Assembly: GCA_017548125.1 (NCBI GenBank) | Contig: JAFYNK010000023.1 | Span: 117,058-181,057, forward strand | Source of the DNA: Bacteroidales bacterium | GTDB lineage: Bacteria; Bacteroidota; Bacteroidia; Bacteroidales; F082 | Length of the DNA: 64,000 nt | Reading direction: 5' to 3' | Shown: positions 17,076-26,277 of the stretch, in pieces | Layout: each line of letters opens with the position of its first letter | Numbering within the stretch: position 1 is the first letter of the stretch | Position numbers and translations under genes: made by a program | Notes under the pieces: model-generated | What the model was told of the DNA's origin: nothing | Seen by the model: only the letters and a program-made list of their open reading frames with translations | The model's database searches: none

Positions 17076-18104
17076 TTATTTTTTTCTTTTTAACAATCTT
17101 AAATCAAATAACCATGGGAAGTATTTATTCATAATCGAGACCACAAGATAAGCCAAGATAATACATATTATGAATATTAGTAATAAAATAACATGGTTAA
17201 TAGTTGTTGTAAACTCTATATTTAACAGATTAATAATTTTTTTAACAATAGCACTTAGTGTTATAGGTAATGCTCCGCTGAGAAAATAAAATCCCAATGA
17301 ATTTTGTCCGATGAAAGTTAGTATTTTAAAGTTCGTTGCTTTTTTGCAAATAAATACCAATAGCATACAAGATAAAATACTGGTGATGAAACCAATAGGT
17401 TTAATTTGTAATGTGCTAATCAATGCATTATTGTATTCTTTTAAACATATTATTGTTAATACATATATTGCTAGCATTGTGACAAACGAAATAAATTTAA
17501 AGTTACAATATTTTTCGTATTTCCAATATAATCCACCAGCAGAAAGAAAAAAAAGAGCTATTAATCCTTGTTTCCAGCACCATATGTTAGAATCTATAAT
17601 ATCAAGTTGAACGATTATCATACTAAACGTGCATAATAATATAGATGATATTACATAGAACCAAATATTTCTAATGGATGTACATAAAAGTAATAAAACG
17701 ACTAGTTCAGCAACTACTAATGAACTAGTAAACCAATAAGTCCCACCCCCCATGGTTTTATGAATGAAAAATTGAATGTCTATATTTCGTCCTTGAATGA
17801 AGCAACTTGGTAAGAATGTAATTATCGAAAAAATTATACTTGGTACAACTATTTTGTACATGATACTTATTAGTAATTCTTTTTGATTTTTACTACAACA
17901 ATTTGTGGATAATTGTTTTCTAAATAACAAATATCCGCTAATAAAGAAAAAACCATTTACATAAAAAGGATAAATTAAATTATTAAATTTGAGAATAGTT
18001 CCATAATATAATTGACAATGAACAAAAAATACAAATATCATGCATAATGCCTTTAATGCATTTATCCAATAAATATCTTTTTTTTGATTTAGATTATTCT
18101 CCAT
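17076..18104 (-). CDS. Membrane acyltransferase (acyltransferase family 3)
   Basis: A 342-aa polytopic protein with about ten hydrophobic segments. The N-terminal 'INALKALCMIFVFFVHCQLY' (about residues 14-33) carries the family 3 histidine, and 'YPFYVNGFFFISGYLLF' follows. Family members move acyl groups, mostly acetyl, across or at the membrane onto surface glycans, as OafA and WecH do. It is very Ile/Lys/Asn-rich, like its neighbours. It is 6 bp downstream of the glycosyltransferase at 18111-19256. O-acetylation of the repeat unit is the likely job. Confidence 0.82.
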   Translation of the reverse strand: MENNLNQKKDIYWINALKALCMIFVFFVHCQLYYGTILKFNNLIYPFYVNGFFFISGYLLFRKQLSTNCCSKNQKELLISIMYKIVVPSIIFSIITFLPSCFIQGRNIDIQFFIHKTMGGGTYWFTSSLVVAELVVLLLLCTSIRNIWFYVISSILLCTFSMIIVQLDIIDSNIWCWKQGLIALFFLSAGGLYWKYEKYCNFKFISFVTMLAIYVLTIICLKEYNNALISTLQIKPIGFITSILSCMLLVFICKKATNFKILTFIGQNSLGFYFLSGALPITLSAIVKKIINLLNIEFTTTINHVILLLIFIICIILAYLVVSIMNKYFPWLFDLRLLKRKK

Positions 18105-18110
18105 ATTGTT

Positions 18111-19256
18111 TTAATTTAATAATGAATTTACTAATTTGATATATTTTACAGACAATGCATCCCAGCTATATTCTTCAATAACAGCTTGTCTGCCTCTTTG
18201 TCCCATTTCCCAGGCTTCTTCTTTATGAGTAATGAGATATTCGATGGCATCTTTAATTTGTTCTGGATTAAGAGGATCGACTAAAATACCACATTTGTAT
18301 TTATTTATAATATTTCTATATAGAGGTAAGTCGGTACATATTATAGGCAGTGCAGCTTCCATGCTTTCAAAAATTTTGATTATACCAAGACTTCCTTGTT
18401 TTGTTGTTTTAAATACAGAAAAATCTCTTAAAACATTGCTGATTGTAGAACGATTAATAAAGTCTTTTAATTCAGAATGTGAAAATCCTTCTATAAATTC
18501 AACCTTTTGCCATTCTGCTAAGTTGGTCAAGAAAGGTTTATATGAATAACGTTCATTACCCATAAATTTTCCTGCTACTAAATATTTTACATCTGGAAAA
18601 TTTGATAATGCTTTTAGAAATATTTCTTGTCTGCTATATGAATATATTAAACCGAAATATAAAATCCTATTATCACGATTCATATATTCTTCTTTGGTAA
18701 GCTTGTATTCTTGGTTTATAATAGGAAAATTACCAAATACATTAATCTTTGTTTCATCTAGACCCCAATCAACTAAATAGTCATGTATATCCTGACTAGG
18801 TGTTAAAATATAATCTACTTTCTTTAAAGTAGCTTTCATATAAAATTTTAATATTGAGAAGACTATCTTCTTTATCCACTCTGGATTAGTTGATTTATAA
18901 TAATATGTATAGGGATGGCTTTCTTGTATTTCAACTATTACTTTTTTTCCTCGTAATTTTAAAAGTAAGCATAGTAATAATTGATCTATATGTACGGTAT
19001 GATATATATCAGCATCAATTTCTTTTAGTTTTTTGTATAATTTCCAAGGAGCTAATATTAGTCTTTGAATGTAATTTTTCGCAACGAAGCCTGACGATAT
19101 TATCTCTACACCATTTTCAAATTCTGTAGATTTATTGTCAGAAACAACGTTGATTACTTTAAATCCATTGTCGATTAAACTTTTAGCTTGACGATACTGT
19201 ATAATTTCTTGTACATTTTTTTTCATTGAAGAAAAATAACAATACTTCTTACTCAT
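18111..19256 (-). CDS. Family 4 glycosyltransferase
   Basis: A 381-aa GT-B protein. The N-terminal domain has 'IDADIYHTVHIDQLL' and 'VIVEIQESHPYTYYY'. The C-terminal GT4 donor site has 'GSLGIIKIFESMEAALPIIC' (E-x7-E type, about residues 290-310) and ends with 'GQRGRQAVIEEYSW'. It adds one sugar of the repeat unit. The ATG at 19256 is preferred; the frame also allows a GTG two codons upstream at 19262. Donor sugar is not known. Confidence 0.85.
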   Translation of the reverse strand: MSKKYCYFSSMKKNVQEIIQYRQAKSLIDNGFKVINVVSDNKSTEFENGVEIISSGFVAKNYIQRLILAPWKLYKKLKEIDADIYHTVHIDQLLLCLLLKLRGKKVIVEIQESHPYTYYYKSTNPEWIKKIVFSILKFYMKATLKKVDYILTPSQDIHDYLVDWGLDETKINVFGNFPIINQEYKLTKEEYMNRDNRILYFGLIYSYSRQEIFLKALSNFPDVKYLVAGKFMGNERYSYKPFLTNLAEWQKVEFIEGFSHSELKDFINRSTISNVLRDFSVFKTTKQGSLGIIKIFESMEAALPIICTDLPLYRNIINKYKCGILVDPLNPEQIKDAIEYLITHKEEAWEMGQRGRQAVIEEYSWDALSVKYIKLVNSLLN

Positions 19257-19298
19257 ATCCACTTATATATAAATCGAAAAATATAGATATTTTTCTGA

Positions 19299-20399
19299 TT
19301 AGAACTTATTTATCAATTCTACAATTTGTTTCACTTCATTCATTGTGATACTTGGACCGATAGGAAGGCTTAATTCATGATCTGCAATATATTCTGTAAT
19401 AGGAAGTGAAATATTGTTCCATTCTTTATAGCATTCTTGTTTATGAGGAGCTATAGGATAATGTATTACAGTGCCAACTCCGTTGGCTTCAAGATAATCG
19501 TGAAGTTCATCACGTTTTTCACATAAAATAGGGAATAGGTGAAACGCATTGCTTTCGTATGGCAATGTGTCAGGAAGGGAAATTGTTGGGTTTTTGATGT
19601 TCTCTATATAGTAACGAGCTACTTCTTTACGATGAACGTTGTCTTCTACTAAATATTTCAGCTTGACATTAAGCACGGCTGCTTGTATCTCATCGAGGCG
19701 GCTGTTACGACCAGTGTATTTGAAGACATATTTTTTAGAACTGCCGTAGTTTGCAAGTGTTCTTACAGCTTCAGCAAGTTCTGGGTCATTGGTTGTTACA
19801 GCGCCGCCATCACCAAGTGCGCCAAGGTTTTTGCCAGGGTAGAAACTATGACCAGCTGCATCTCCTATACTACCTGTCATGCGGCCATCAACTGTAAGAC
19901 AACCATGAGCTTGAGCATTGTCTTCAATAAGTTTAAGATTGTGTTTCTTGCAGATTTCGGCAATTTTTTCTGTCCAAGCCAAGCGACCATAAAGGTGTAC
20001 AAGAGCGATGGCTTTGGTGCGAGGTGTTATAGCCTCTTCTATTTTGTCTTCGTCAATCTGAAGAGTATTTAATTTTGGTTCTACCAAAACAGGTTTCAAA
20101 CTGTTTTCTGTTATTGCGAGAATTGTTGCGATATAAGTATTTGCAGGAACAATGACCTCATCGCCAGGTTGCATCACGCCCATTTCTATATATGCGCGGA
20201 ATATCCAGATGAGAGCATCGAGACCATTGGCACAACCGATTGTATATTTTGTTCCGATGAATTTGGAATAGTTTTCTTCAAACGATTCGTTTTCTTTACC
20301 TTGAAGGTACCAACCGCTGTTAGTTACACGTGTGACGGCTTCATTTATTTCAGCTCCATGTAGAGCTGTTACATCTTTAAGTGAAAGGAATGGTATCAT
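19299..20399 (-). CDS. fdtB: dTDP-3-oxo-6-deoxyhexose 3-aminotransferase (FdtB-like)
   Basis: A 366-aa DegT-family PLP aminotransferase. It has '[15 protein letters not shown]' (about residues 54-68), 'VHLYGRLA', 'IEDNAQAHG', and the PLP lysine in '[16 protein letters not shown]' (about 184-199). The '[10 protein letters not shown]' form is that of FdtB/QdtB/DesV-type sugar 3-aminotransferases. With RfbA, RfbB and two FdtA-like ketoisomerases in the same operon, it should make a dTDP-3-amino-3,6-dideoxyhexose (Fucp3N or Quip3N). It is the third aminotransferase domain in the operon. The fdtB name rests on this context as well as on motif form. Confidence 0.82.
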   Translation of the reverse strand: MIPFLSLKDVTALHGAEINEAVTRVTNSGWYLQGKENESFEENYSKFIGTKYTIGCANGLDALIWIFRAYIEMGVMQPGDEVIVPANTYIATILAITENSLKPVLVEPKLNTLQIDEDKIEEAITPRTKAIALVHLYGRLAWTEKIAEICKKHNLKLIEDNAQAHGCLTVDGRMTGSIGDAAGHSFYPGKNLGALGDGGAVTTNDPELAEAVRTLANYGSSKKYVFKYTGRNSRLDEIQAAVLNVKLKYLVEDNVHRKEVARYYIENIKNPTISLPDTLPYESNAFHLFPILCEKRDELHDYLEANGVGTVIHYPIAPHKQECYKEWNNISLPITEYIADHELSLPIGPSITMNEVKQIVELINKF

Positions 20400-20401
20400 A
20401 G

Positions 20402-20851
20402 TTATATTTCTTTTTTCAATACATAAAAATCTCCATTATCACCACAATAATTGAATCCTTTTTTTAAAAATAACTTATACGATCTATTATTGTCTTTTAA
20501 AACTTTGGCAAATAAAAATTGAAAATTTAAATCAATGGCTTTTTTTTCCAATAATTCTAAAACTATTGAACCCGTTCCTCCCCAGTAATCCTTTTCACCT
20601 ATGTAAATTGTAATTTCTCCAGACTTATTAAGAATATTTCTAAAGCCACAAGCTCCTATAGGTTTGTCACCAAACGATATTCCCCAAATTTTATAATCTT
20701 CTCTGTTTGGTAAAGTATTATACCATAATTCTTGATCTTCGCGAGAAATCTCTTTATTGATATTCATATTTTTTTGTAAAATTGGGTCATTTAACCAAAA
20801 ATATGATTTTTCAAGAAACACTCTGTTATATTCACATAGATGTATGCTCAT
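20402..20851 (-). CDS. GNAT N-acetyltransferase
   Basis: A 149-aa single-domain GNAT of the RimJ/RimL type: '[17 protein letters not shown]' in the middle, '[20 protein letters not shown]' (about residues 80-99) for acetyl-CoA binding, and '[17 protein letters not shown]' near the C-terminus. Its stop is 2 bp from the FdtB-like start, so it precedes FdtB in the transcript. The natural role is acetylation of the 3-amino group to give the 3-acetamido sugar, equivalent to FdtC or QdtC. Those enzymes have a hexapeptide fold, so this would be a functional replacement. That role is inferred. Confidence 0.75.
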   Translation of the reverse strand: MSIHLCEYNRVFLEKSYFWLNDPILQKNMNINKEISREDQELWYNTLPNREDYKIWGISFGDKPIGACGFRNILNKSGEITIYIGEKDYWGGTGSIVLELLEKKAIDLNFQFLFAKVLKDNNRSYKLFLKKGFNYCGDNGDFYVLKKEI

Positions 20852-20863
20852 AATATTTTGTAT

Positions 20864-21820
20864 TTACATTTCAATAGTTTCGTATCTTTTCGTATAATGT
20901 TTACCTACTTTAATTGGATTAAAAACACAAGGTTCTCCTTGTGCAATATATAAAGCATTCATAACAACATTAAGACCTGACATACATGAATATGCTACAC
21001 CAGCTGGGATACGAGGATTTATTTCAATTATTTTTGGACCTTTTTCTGTTAAAAAGAATTCAATATTTACAACACCATTAATCTGTAGTTGCTTAACTAT
21101 TTCTATACAGTATTCTCGTATTTGAGGATTATTTATAATTTCAACAGCAATTCCGCAGCCATTGCTATTTCGGAGTAATTCTAATCTTTGAGACAGTTCT
21201 ATTTGGTTATATTTAAGATTTGATACAATGTCTACTGCAACAATTTTGCTACAATCAATATATTCTTGTACAACATAGTCAGACCAATGGTCCTTATAAT
21301 TTTCTAACTCATTAATATGCTTTATAACTTTACATCCAATACTTGCCCTACCCTCAACTGGTTTTATGAAAATAGGGAGATCATTATTTGTAATTTCTTC
21401 GTAATTTTTATATCTTTTAATGTATAAATCTGGAACATTTTCAAGAATCCAATCAGAAAATAAACCTTTATTATGACATAAATTTACAGCACTGCTATTT
21501 GCTACACATAAAGTAACTCCAATACTTTCAAATTCATCAATATGGTTAGACATTGTAGCAACTTCTTCATCAACAACACAATAATATATATCAATGTTGT
21601 GGTTAATACAAAACTGTTTTACAAATTCAAAATAGTTTTCTCTGTTAATGGTTGCTTTAGGAAAAACATAAAATTCATCTACATATTTTGAATTAGATAT
21701 ATATTGCTCAGGGTTAATATCAGCACCAATTATATAATAAGATTTATTTTTTCTTAATTCTTCAATAATTGTAGTACAATTCATTGTACCAATCGCTGTT
21801 ACTAATACTCTTTTCACCAT
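20864..21820 (-). CDS. ATP-grasp protein
   Basis: A 318-aa ATP-grasp enzyme. It has an N-terminal 'VLVTAIGTMNCTTIIEELR' domain, 'PIFIKPVEGRASIGCKVI' (about residues 149-166) as the ATP lysine loop, and 'PKIIEINPRIPAGVAYS' (about 268-284) with the metal-binding Glu and Asn. It is the third protein of this superfamily in the operon and is placed between the FdtA pair and the acetyltransferase, which suggests that it modifies the 3-amino sugar or the uronic acid. The reaction class (acyl-phosphate-dependent ligation) is established for the fold. The substrate is unknown. Confidence 0.78.
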   Translation of the reverse strand: MVKRVLVTAIGTMNCTTIIEELRKNKSYYIIGADINPEQYISNSKYVDEFYVFPKATINRENYFEFVKQFCINHNIDIYYCVVDEEVATMSNHIDEFESIGVTLCVANSSAVNLCHNKGLFSDWILENVPDLYIKRYKNYEEITNNDLPIFIKPVEGRASIGCKVIKHINELENYKDHWSDYVVQEYIDCSKIVAVDIVSNLKYNQIELSQRLELLRNSNGCGIAVEIINNPQIREYCIEIVKQLQINGVVNIEFFLTEKGPKIIEINPRIPAGVAYSCMSGLNVVMNALYIAQGEPCVFNPIKVGKHYTKRYETIEM

Positions 21821-21822
21821 TG

Positions 21823-22245
21823 TTATTTATTTCTAAATTCTATAAATTCATTATAATCTCTTATGTAGTCTTCTTGAAGATATACATCAGAAGCTAATAC
21901 CATACAAACTGCACCAGATGAAAAATCGTCTAAGTCACGCCAAAGTCCTGGTTTTACATAAAGACCTTGATAAGGACGATTTAAGAAGAATGAGCGTTTA
22001 CAATTACCGTCATCAAGTGTGACTTTAAAAGAACCCGATGCTGCAACAATGAGCTGGCTTAAATCTTTATGAGCATGAGCGCCTCTTGACTCGCCGCCTG
22101 GTATGTCATATAGATAATAAACTCTCTTAACATCAAAAGGAAGAGTCTTGCCATTTTCCACAACAGTGATATTGCCTTTACGGTCGCTGTGATGCTTGTC
22201 GAGCTCTACTATGGTACAATCGAATACACTATATTTTTCCATCAT
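21823..22245 (-). CDS. fdtA: FdtA/QdtA-family sugar 3,4-ketoisomerase (HAH form)
   Basis: A cupin of about 140 aa (ATG at 22245 or 22242) of the WxcM/FdtA family. This family converts dTDP-4-keto-6-deoxyglucose to the 3-keto isomer for later amination. The active-site segment is 'GGESRGAHAHKDLSQ', with His56 and His58 counted from the second Met. It has a closely related neighbour upstream (22229-22639), and the two genes overlap by 17 bp. RfbA and RfbB, encoded at the head of the operon, supply the substrate. FdtA (galacto) cannot be told from QdtA (gluco) by eye, so the symbol is tentative. Confidence 0.82.
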   Translation of the reverse strand: MMEKYSVFDCTIVELDKHHSDRKGNITVVENGKTLPFDVKRVYYLYDIPGGESRGAHAHKDLSQLIVAASGSFKVTLDDGNCKRSFFLNRPYQGLYVKPGLWRDLDDFSSGAVCMVLASDVYLQEDYIRDYNEFIEFRNK

Positions 22246-22639
22246 GTTTCATTTTTAAGAAAGTATCATAATCCCTAATGTAATCGTTTTCATTGTATTC
22301 AGTTGATCCGAATTCCAATGCAAAAGAGTTAGATGAGAAGTTATTAATTTCTCGCCACATTCCTTTAGGAATATATAGACCGTAATAAGAGCGATTCATT
22401 TGGAATACCTTTTTCTCATTACCATCATCAACAACAACATCGAAACTGCCAGATAAGGCAATGATAAATTCTTCATTATTAATATAAGCATGACCTCCAC
22501 GAGATTCACCTCCAGGCACATCATACAACCAATAAGTACGTTTTATTTCAAAAGGAATATGATTGTTCTGCTCTACAAAAGAAAGGTTTCCACGAACATC
22601 GAGGAACTTAGGAAGGTTAATTAATTCTACTTTTTTCAT
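22229..22639 (-). CDS. FdtA/QdtA-family ketoisomerase paralogue (HAY form)
   Basis: A 136-aa cupin paralogous to the next gene. The start 'MKKVELINLPKFLDVRGNLS' and the core 'YDVPGGESRGGHAYINNEEF' align easily with it, but the second histidine of the HAH pair is Tyr52 here (HAY). Either this copy makes the other C4 epimer (FdtA versus QdtA activity), it works on another sugar, or the two form a hetero-oligomer. The 17-bp overlap with the HAH copy argues for balanced co-translation. Family is certain; specific activity is not. Confidence 0.78.
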   Translation of the reverse strand: MKKVELINLPKFLDVRGNLSFVEQNNHIPFEIKRTYWLYDVPGGESRGGHAYINNEEFIIALSGSFDVVVDDGNEKKVFQMNRSYYGLYIPKGMWREINNFSSNSFALEFGSTEYNENDYIRDYDTFLKMKHDGKI

Positions 22640-22680
22640 TATTACAATTGTTATTAATTAAACCTATATTCTGTTACAAT

Positions 22681-23856
22681 TTAAAACTGTTTTATAAAAT
22701 CTACGATTCGTTTTGATTGTACAGATATTGTTTTATTGTCTAAAATATATTGTCTAGCAGATGAGCCAATTGTTTTACGTTCTTCATCAGTCATATCCAA
22801 TACCTTATTAAGTTGTTGTGCTAAACTTTCTGATGTCCCATTGTCTGCTACAAAGGTGTATTGATAATAATCTTCTGGAATTCCTGACATGCGACAGATT
22901 ACAGCTGGATTTCCTGTTAACATATATTCCATTAATTTAGATGGAAACATATAACGTGTCAGTTCTGGGCTATCATCATCAGAACGCGGATTTATCAATA
23001 TATCAGCTTTACTTTGTAACTCAAAAACTTTATCTTTAGCAACTGTGCCGAAGAATTTAATACGACTGTCTTTATCAGCAGCATCCTTAAGCTTGTCGGA
23101 TAAAGGACCTATTCCAGTAATCCATAGTTCAAAATCATCGCGTTTAATATGATTCATCATGTCCACAAATTTCATAATGCCGTGCTCTTTTCTTAAAGCT
23201 CCAGTGTATAATACATGTAATTTATCATTATCGTTATTGATATTATTTGATGATAAATTGTATGAATTTCCATCGATGACACTTTCCATTATCATAAACT
23301 TTTCATCTGGAATATTAAGATATTCTGACATAGCTTTGGTAAATAGAACAAATGCATCGCTTTTTTTTGCATTATTTTCAGAATATTTATTCATCCAATA
23401 AAATGCTGATGCTTTTTTCTTTGTATGGAATATATCAGGTATTATTTGGCAGATAACTACTTTATCTTTGAATTTATTTTTCAACAGTTTGGCAACTCGA
23501 ACATGATGAAAAACCATGTAAGGAATTATTACGTATGTTTTTTCACAATTCCTTTTAACTATTTTGCAGGCCTCTTTGTATAGATTATGTATAATGCTGA
23601 ATTGTTTTATACCTTTTATATTTGTAAAACCAACTGAAATTGTTTTGTTATCAGTATCTATTTCTTTTTTAAATTTCTTTGGCAATTTAGGATATGATGG
23701 TACATCAGGAGCAGTAATTACATCCAAATTCACCTCTTTAATTTTTTTGAATCCTTTAATAAGGAATTCAGATGTTTTATATCTGTCTAATCCTAAATTT
23801 GGATATTTATCAATTATACTTTTAATGCTAAAAGCACCTATGTAGAGTATGTTCAT
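22681..23856 (-). CDS. Family 4 glycosyltransferase
   Basis: A 391-aa GT-B glycosyltransferase. The N-terminal 'NILYIGAFSIKSIIDKYP' begins the acceptor domain. The C-terminal half has 'VLYTGALRKEHGIMKFVD' (about residues 212-229), 'ADILINPRSDD' and 'YMFPSKLMEYMLTGNPAVIC' (about 305-324), the usual donor-binding glutamate region of family 4. It ends 41 bp upstream of the FdtA-type pair. It forms one linkage of the repeat unit; the sugar is not readable. Confidence 0.85.
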   Translation of the reverse strand: MNILYIGAFSIKSIIDKYPNLGLDRYKTSEFLIKGFKKIKEVNLDVITAPDVPSYPKLPKKFKKEIDTDNKTISVGFTNIKGIKQFSIIHNLYKEACKIVKRNCEKTYVIIPYMVFHHVRVAKLLKNKFKDKVVICQIIPDIFHTKKKASAFYWMNKYSENNAKKSDAFVLFTKAMSEYLNIPDEKFMIMESVIDGNSYNLSSNNINNDNDKLHVLYTGALRKEHGIMKFVDMMNHIKRDDFELWITGIGPLSDKLKDAADKDSRIKFFGTVAKDKVFELQSKADILINPRSDDDSPELTRYMFPSKLMEYMLTGNPAVICRMSGIPEDYYQYTFVADNGTSESLAQQLNKVLDMTDEERKTIGSSARQYILDNKTISVQSKRIVDFIKQF

Positions 23857-23872
23857 AATTATATTTTTTCAA

Positions 23873-25015
23873 TTATAATACTTCATTGATTTTTTTCAAA
23901 ATATCATCATTGTCAAAATGAAATTTAGAAATATTTGCTATAATATTATTCTTTAATTCCTCATTTTGTATTATTTTTAATATTGAATGTTTTATTTCGT
24001 CTATAGGAGAGATAAAACCATTTTTCATATTATCAATGTATTCTTTTGCTGTATCAAAATTTGTACAAACTACTGGAACATGTAATATTTTTGCTTCATT
24101 AATTACTCTAGGACATGCTTCTGAAATTGACAATGAAACTAACAAATCTGCATTTTTAATATAATAGTGTGGATTAGTTTTTAAACCCAAACAAACCACA
24201 TATTCTTCAACTTTTTCTTTTATAATGTTTTCTCTAATTTTTCTCTTTTCCTCTTTAGAACCATCGCCTATAATGTACCATTTGAATTCTAAATTTTTTA
24301 AAGCAAGAAATGATGCTATACGAGGAATTTCGCTAAATCTTTTTATAGGATCTATTCTACCAATTGAAACGATTGTATAACCTTTTTTTATAAATAATGG
24401 GTCATTATCATTATTAAGTGATTGTTCTATAATGTAATCTTCACTTTGTGGATTATTTATAGCAATAGTTTTTTCTGCATATTGTGGATATATTTCTTTA
24501 AATCTCTCAGATGTTAAATCAGATACACATACTATTTTATTGAAATTTGAATAAACCTTTTCATCAACAGATTTATTATACACCGACTTTGAATAATCAC
24601 ATCTTACCCATGCGATTTTATTTTGACAGTTTATATGAGAAACGAATTCTGTACAAATACCTTCTTGACAAGCAATAACAGTATCAAATTTTTTTATAGC
24701 TATTTTTTTTGCCTGATTTTGAAATATTATTTCTCTTATTTTTTTATTTTTTGATATTTTACGTACTATGCCATTGAATAGTTTCTCCATAATGTTGTTT
24801 CCACTTTTCCATGATTGAATGGTGAGTGAAGATAAAATACGTGTTGTGGGAATTTGTTTTATGTTATTATAGGTATTTATCATACTTCCTTTACCAGTCA
24901 TACATAAAACAGTAATGTCATATTTTTTTCTATCTAATAATAGAATTAAGTTTTTAGTGGAAACAATAGTGCCACCTATCCCAAATGTTGGTATAACGAT
25001 TAGTATTTTTTTCAT
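23873..25015 (-). CDS. Family 4 glycosyltransferase
   Basis: A 380-aa GT-B glycosyltransferase. It has the glycine-rich N-terminal loop 'VIPTFGIGGTIVS' (about residues 7-19), 'TIVSIGRIDPIKRFSEIPR' (about 206-224) and the family 4 EX7E region 'SLSISEACPRVINEAKILHV' (about 292-311). It overlaps the start of the polymerase gene upstream by 4 bp, a sign of translational coupling. Part of the set that builds the repeat unit. Donor unknown. Confidence 0.86.
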   Translation of the reverse strand: MKKILIVIPTFGIGGTIVSTKNLILLLDRKKYDITVLCMTGKGSMINTYNNIKQIPTTRILSSLTIQSWKSGNNIMEKLFNGIVRKISKNKKIREIIFQNQAKKIAIKKFDTVIACQEGICTEFVSHINCQNKIAWVRCDYSKSVYNKSVDEKVYSNFNKIVCVSDLTSERFKEIYPQYAEKTIAINNPQSEDYIIEQSLNNDNDPLFIKKGYTIVSIGRIDPIKRFSEIPRIASFLALKNLEFKWYIIGDGSKEEKRKIRENIIKEKVEEYVVCLGLKTNPHYYIKNADLLVSLSISEACPRVINEAKILHVPVVCTNFDTAKEYIDNMKNGFISPIDEIKHSILKIIQNEELKNNIIANISKFHFDNDDILKKINEVL

Positions 25016-26274
25016 GATTTTGCATTACTTACAATTAAAACGTATTTCAACATGAAAGTATAAAACATTGTTACAATAATATAGCCTCTGAATACAGGTT
25101 CTAAAACACAATATTCAATTAATAGATAAAGCATAATAATTGCTATGCTTAACCTTATTTTGGGTGAACTTTTAGTTATCGGATATATGATGAATAAATA
25201 TATAAACAATATTAATCCTATGAATCCGTATGCAATAAAAGCAGTAACAAGGTCATTATGCGTGCTAACTCCTCCATTAGAACCGAGTTTATTGGTTGCT
25301 GTTTCTCCTATGCCCATTATTAATTCAAAAATATTAGAATCATTAATAAAAGGCACTAATTTATTTATCCATATAGTCGTTCTGCCACCACCTGTTTCTG
25401 CAGATTCTTCTTGCATTCTAATTATTAATAATTCAAAAATACCATTGTTTAATAATACTATAAAAATTCCGGCAGCAATCAGAATAAATAATATTTTAGT
25501 CCATAGCTTTACATTAGAAAATAGCAACATCAAAGCAGATGGAATTATAAATGCTAATAATGCACCCCTGCTTGCATTTAAACTTAATACTAAAAATGTT
25601 ATAATTATAGTAAAGGTACATATTATGTTCAGAATTTTAGATTCCTCAAATTTTAACATTTTGGTTAGATGTGCAACAGATAATATTGCTCCTATTGTTA
25701 TAAATGCACCAAACGCATTAGGATTTATCCAACCCATTCGCTCCATTTCTTCTGTACTTGAAATTCTATAGTCGGTTATAAAACTATCTTTATGAATAAG
25801 AAATAACAGCGACAAAAATATACTAATTATTAGATAACTATAAAATAACCTTTGTATATCTTTCTTGTTTTTAATCATATCACTTATTAAGATGACAATT
25901 AGCCCCCATGACAAACCTTCATTGAGATCAAAATGAAATAAACTACAAACAAAAAAATATAAAAGAAATCCTATTGCTTTAGCAAGGAAGTAGCTTTTTT
26001 TATCATAGATTAGGTATAATACTGTTATTATTATTATGTAATAACTTGGCATAGTTGGTAGAACAGGTGTGAATGATGCAGCTGATATTCCATAATATGA
26101 TAAAAATACAAAAGGTAATAACTCTAATCTTAAAACAACAGGAATAAATATAAGACCTAGCAGGCCTAAGCGTGTAACCAAGGATACACTGCTGTTAGGT
26201 CGCATTAGTACGAATATTAATGCAAGCAATATAATATAGTAACCTATAAGTAATTTATTTTGGTTAAGATGCAT
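25012..26274 (-). CDS. O-antigen polymerase/ligase family membrane protein (Wzy-like)
   Basis: A 420-aa polytopic membrane protein with around a dozen hydrophobic segments and the Wzy_C/WaaL hallmarks 'GGGRTTIWINKL' (about residues 292-303) and 'GGVSTHNDLVTAFIAYGFIG' (about 327-346), a variant of the HN motif. It lies directly next to the Wzx flippase, the usual place for the polymerase Wzy, so I read it as the polymerase. The protein at 1046-2536 is then the candidate ligase. ATG 26274 is chosen; the codon before it is TTG. Confidence 0.82.
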   Translation of the reverse strand: MHLNQNKLLIGYYIILLALIFVLMRPNSSVSLVTRLGLLGLIFIPVVLRLELLPFVFLSYYGISAASFTPVLPTMPSYYIIIITVLYLIYDKKSYFLAKAIGFLLYFFVCSLFHFDLNEGLSWGLIVILISDMIKNKKDIQRLFYSYLIISIFLSLLFLIHKDSFITDYRISSTEEMERMGWINPNAFGAFITIGAILSVAHLTKMLKFEESKILNIICTFTIIITFLVLSLNASRGALLAFIIPSALMLLFSNVKLWTKILFILIAAGIFIVLLNNGIFELLIIRMQEESAETGGGRTTIWINKLVPFINDSNIFELIMGIGETATNKLGSNGGVSTHNDLVTAFIAYGFIGLILFIYLFIIYPITKSSPKIRLSIAIIMLYLLIEYCVLEPVFRGYIIVTMFYTFMLKYVLIVSNAKS

Positions 26275-26277
26275 CAA

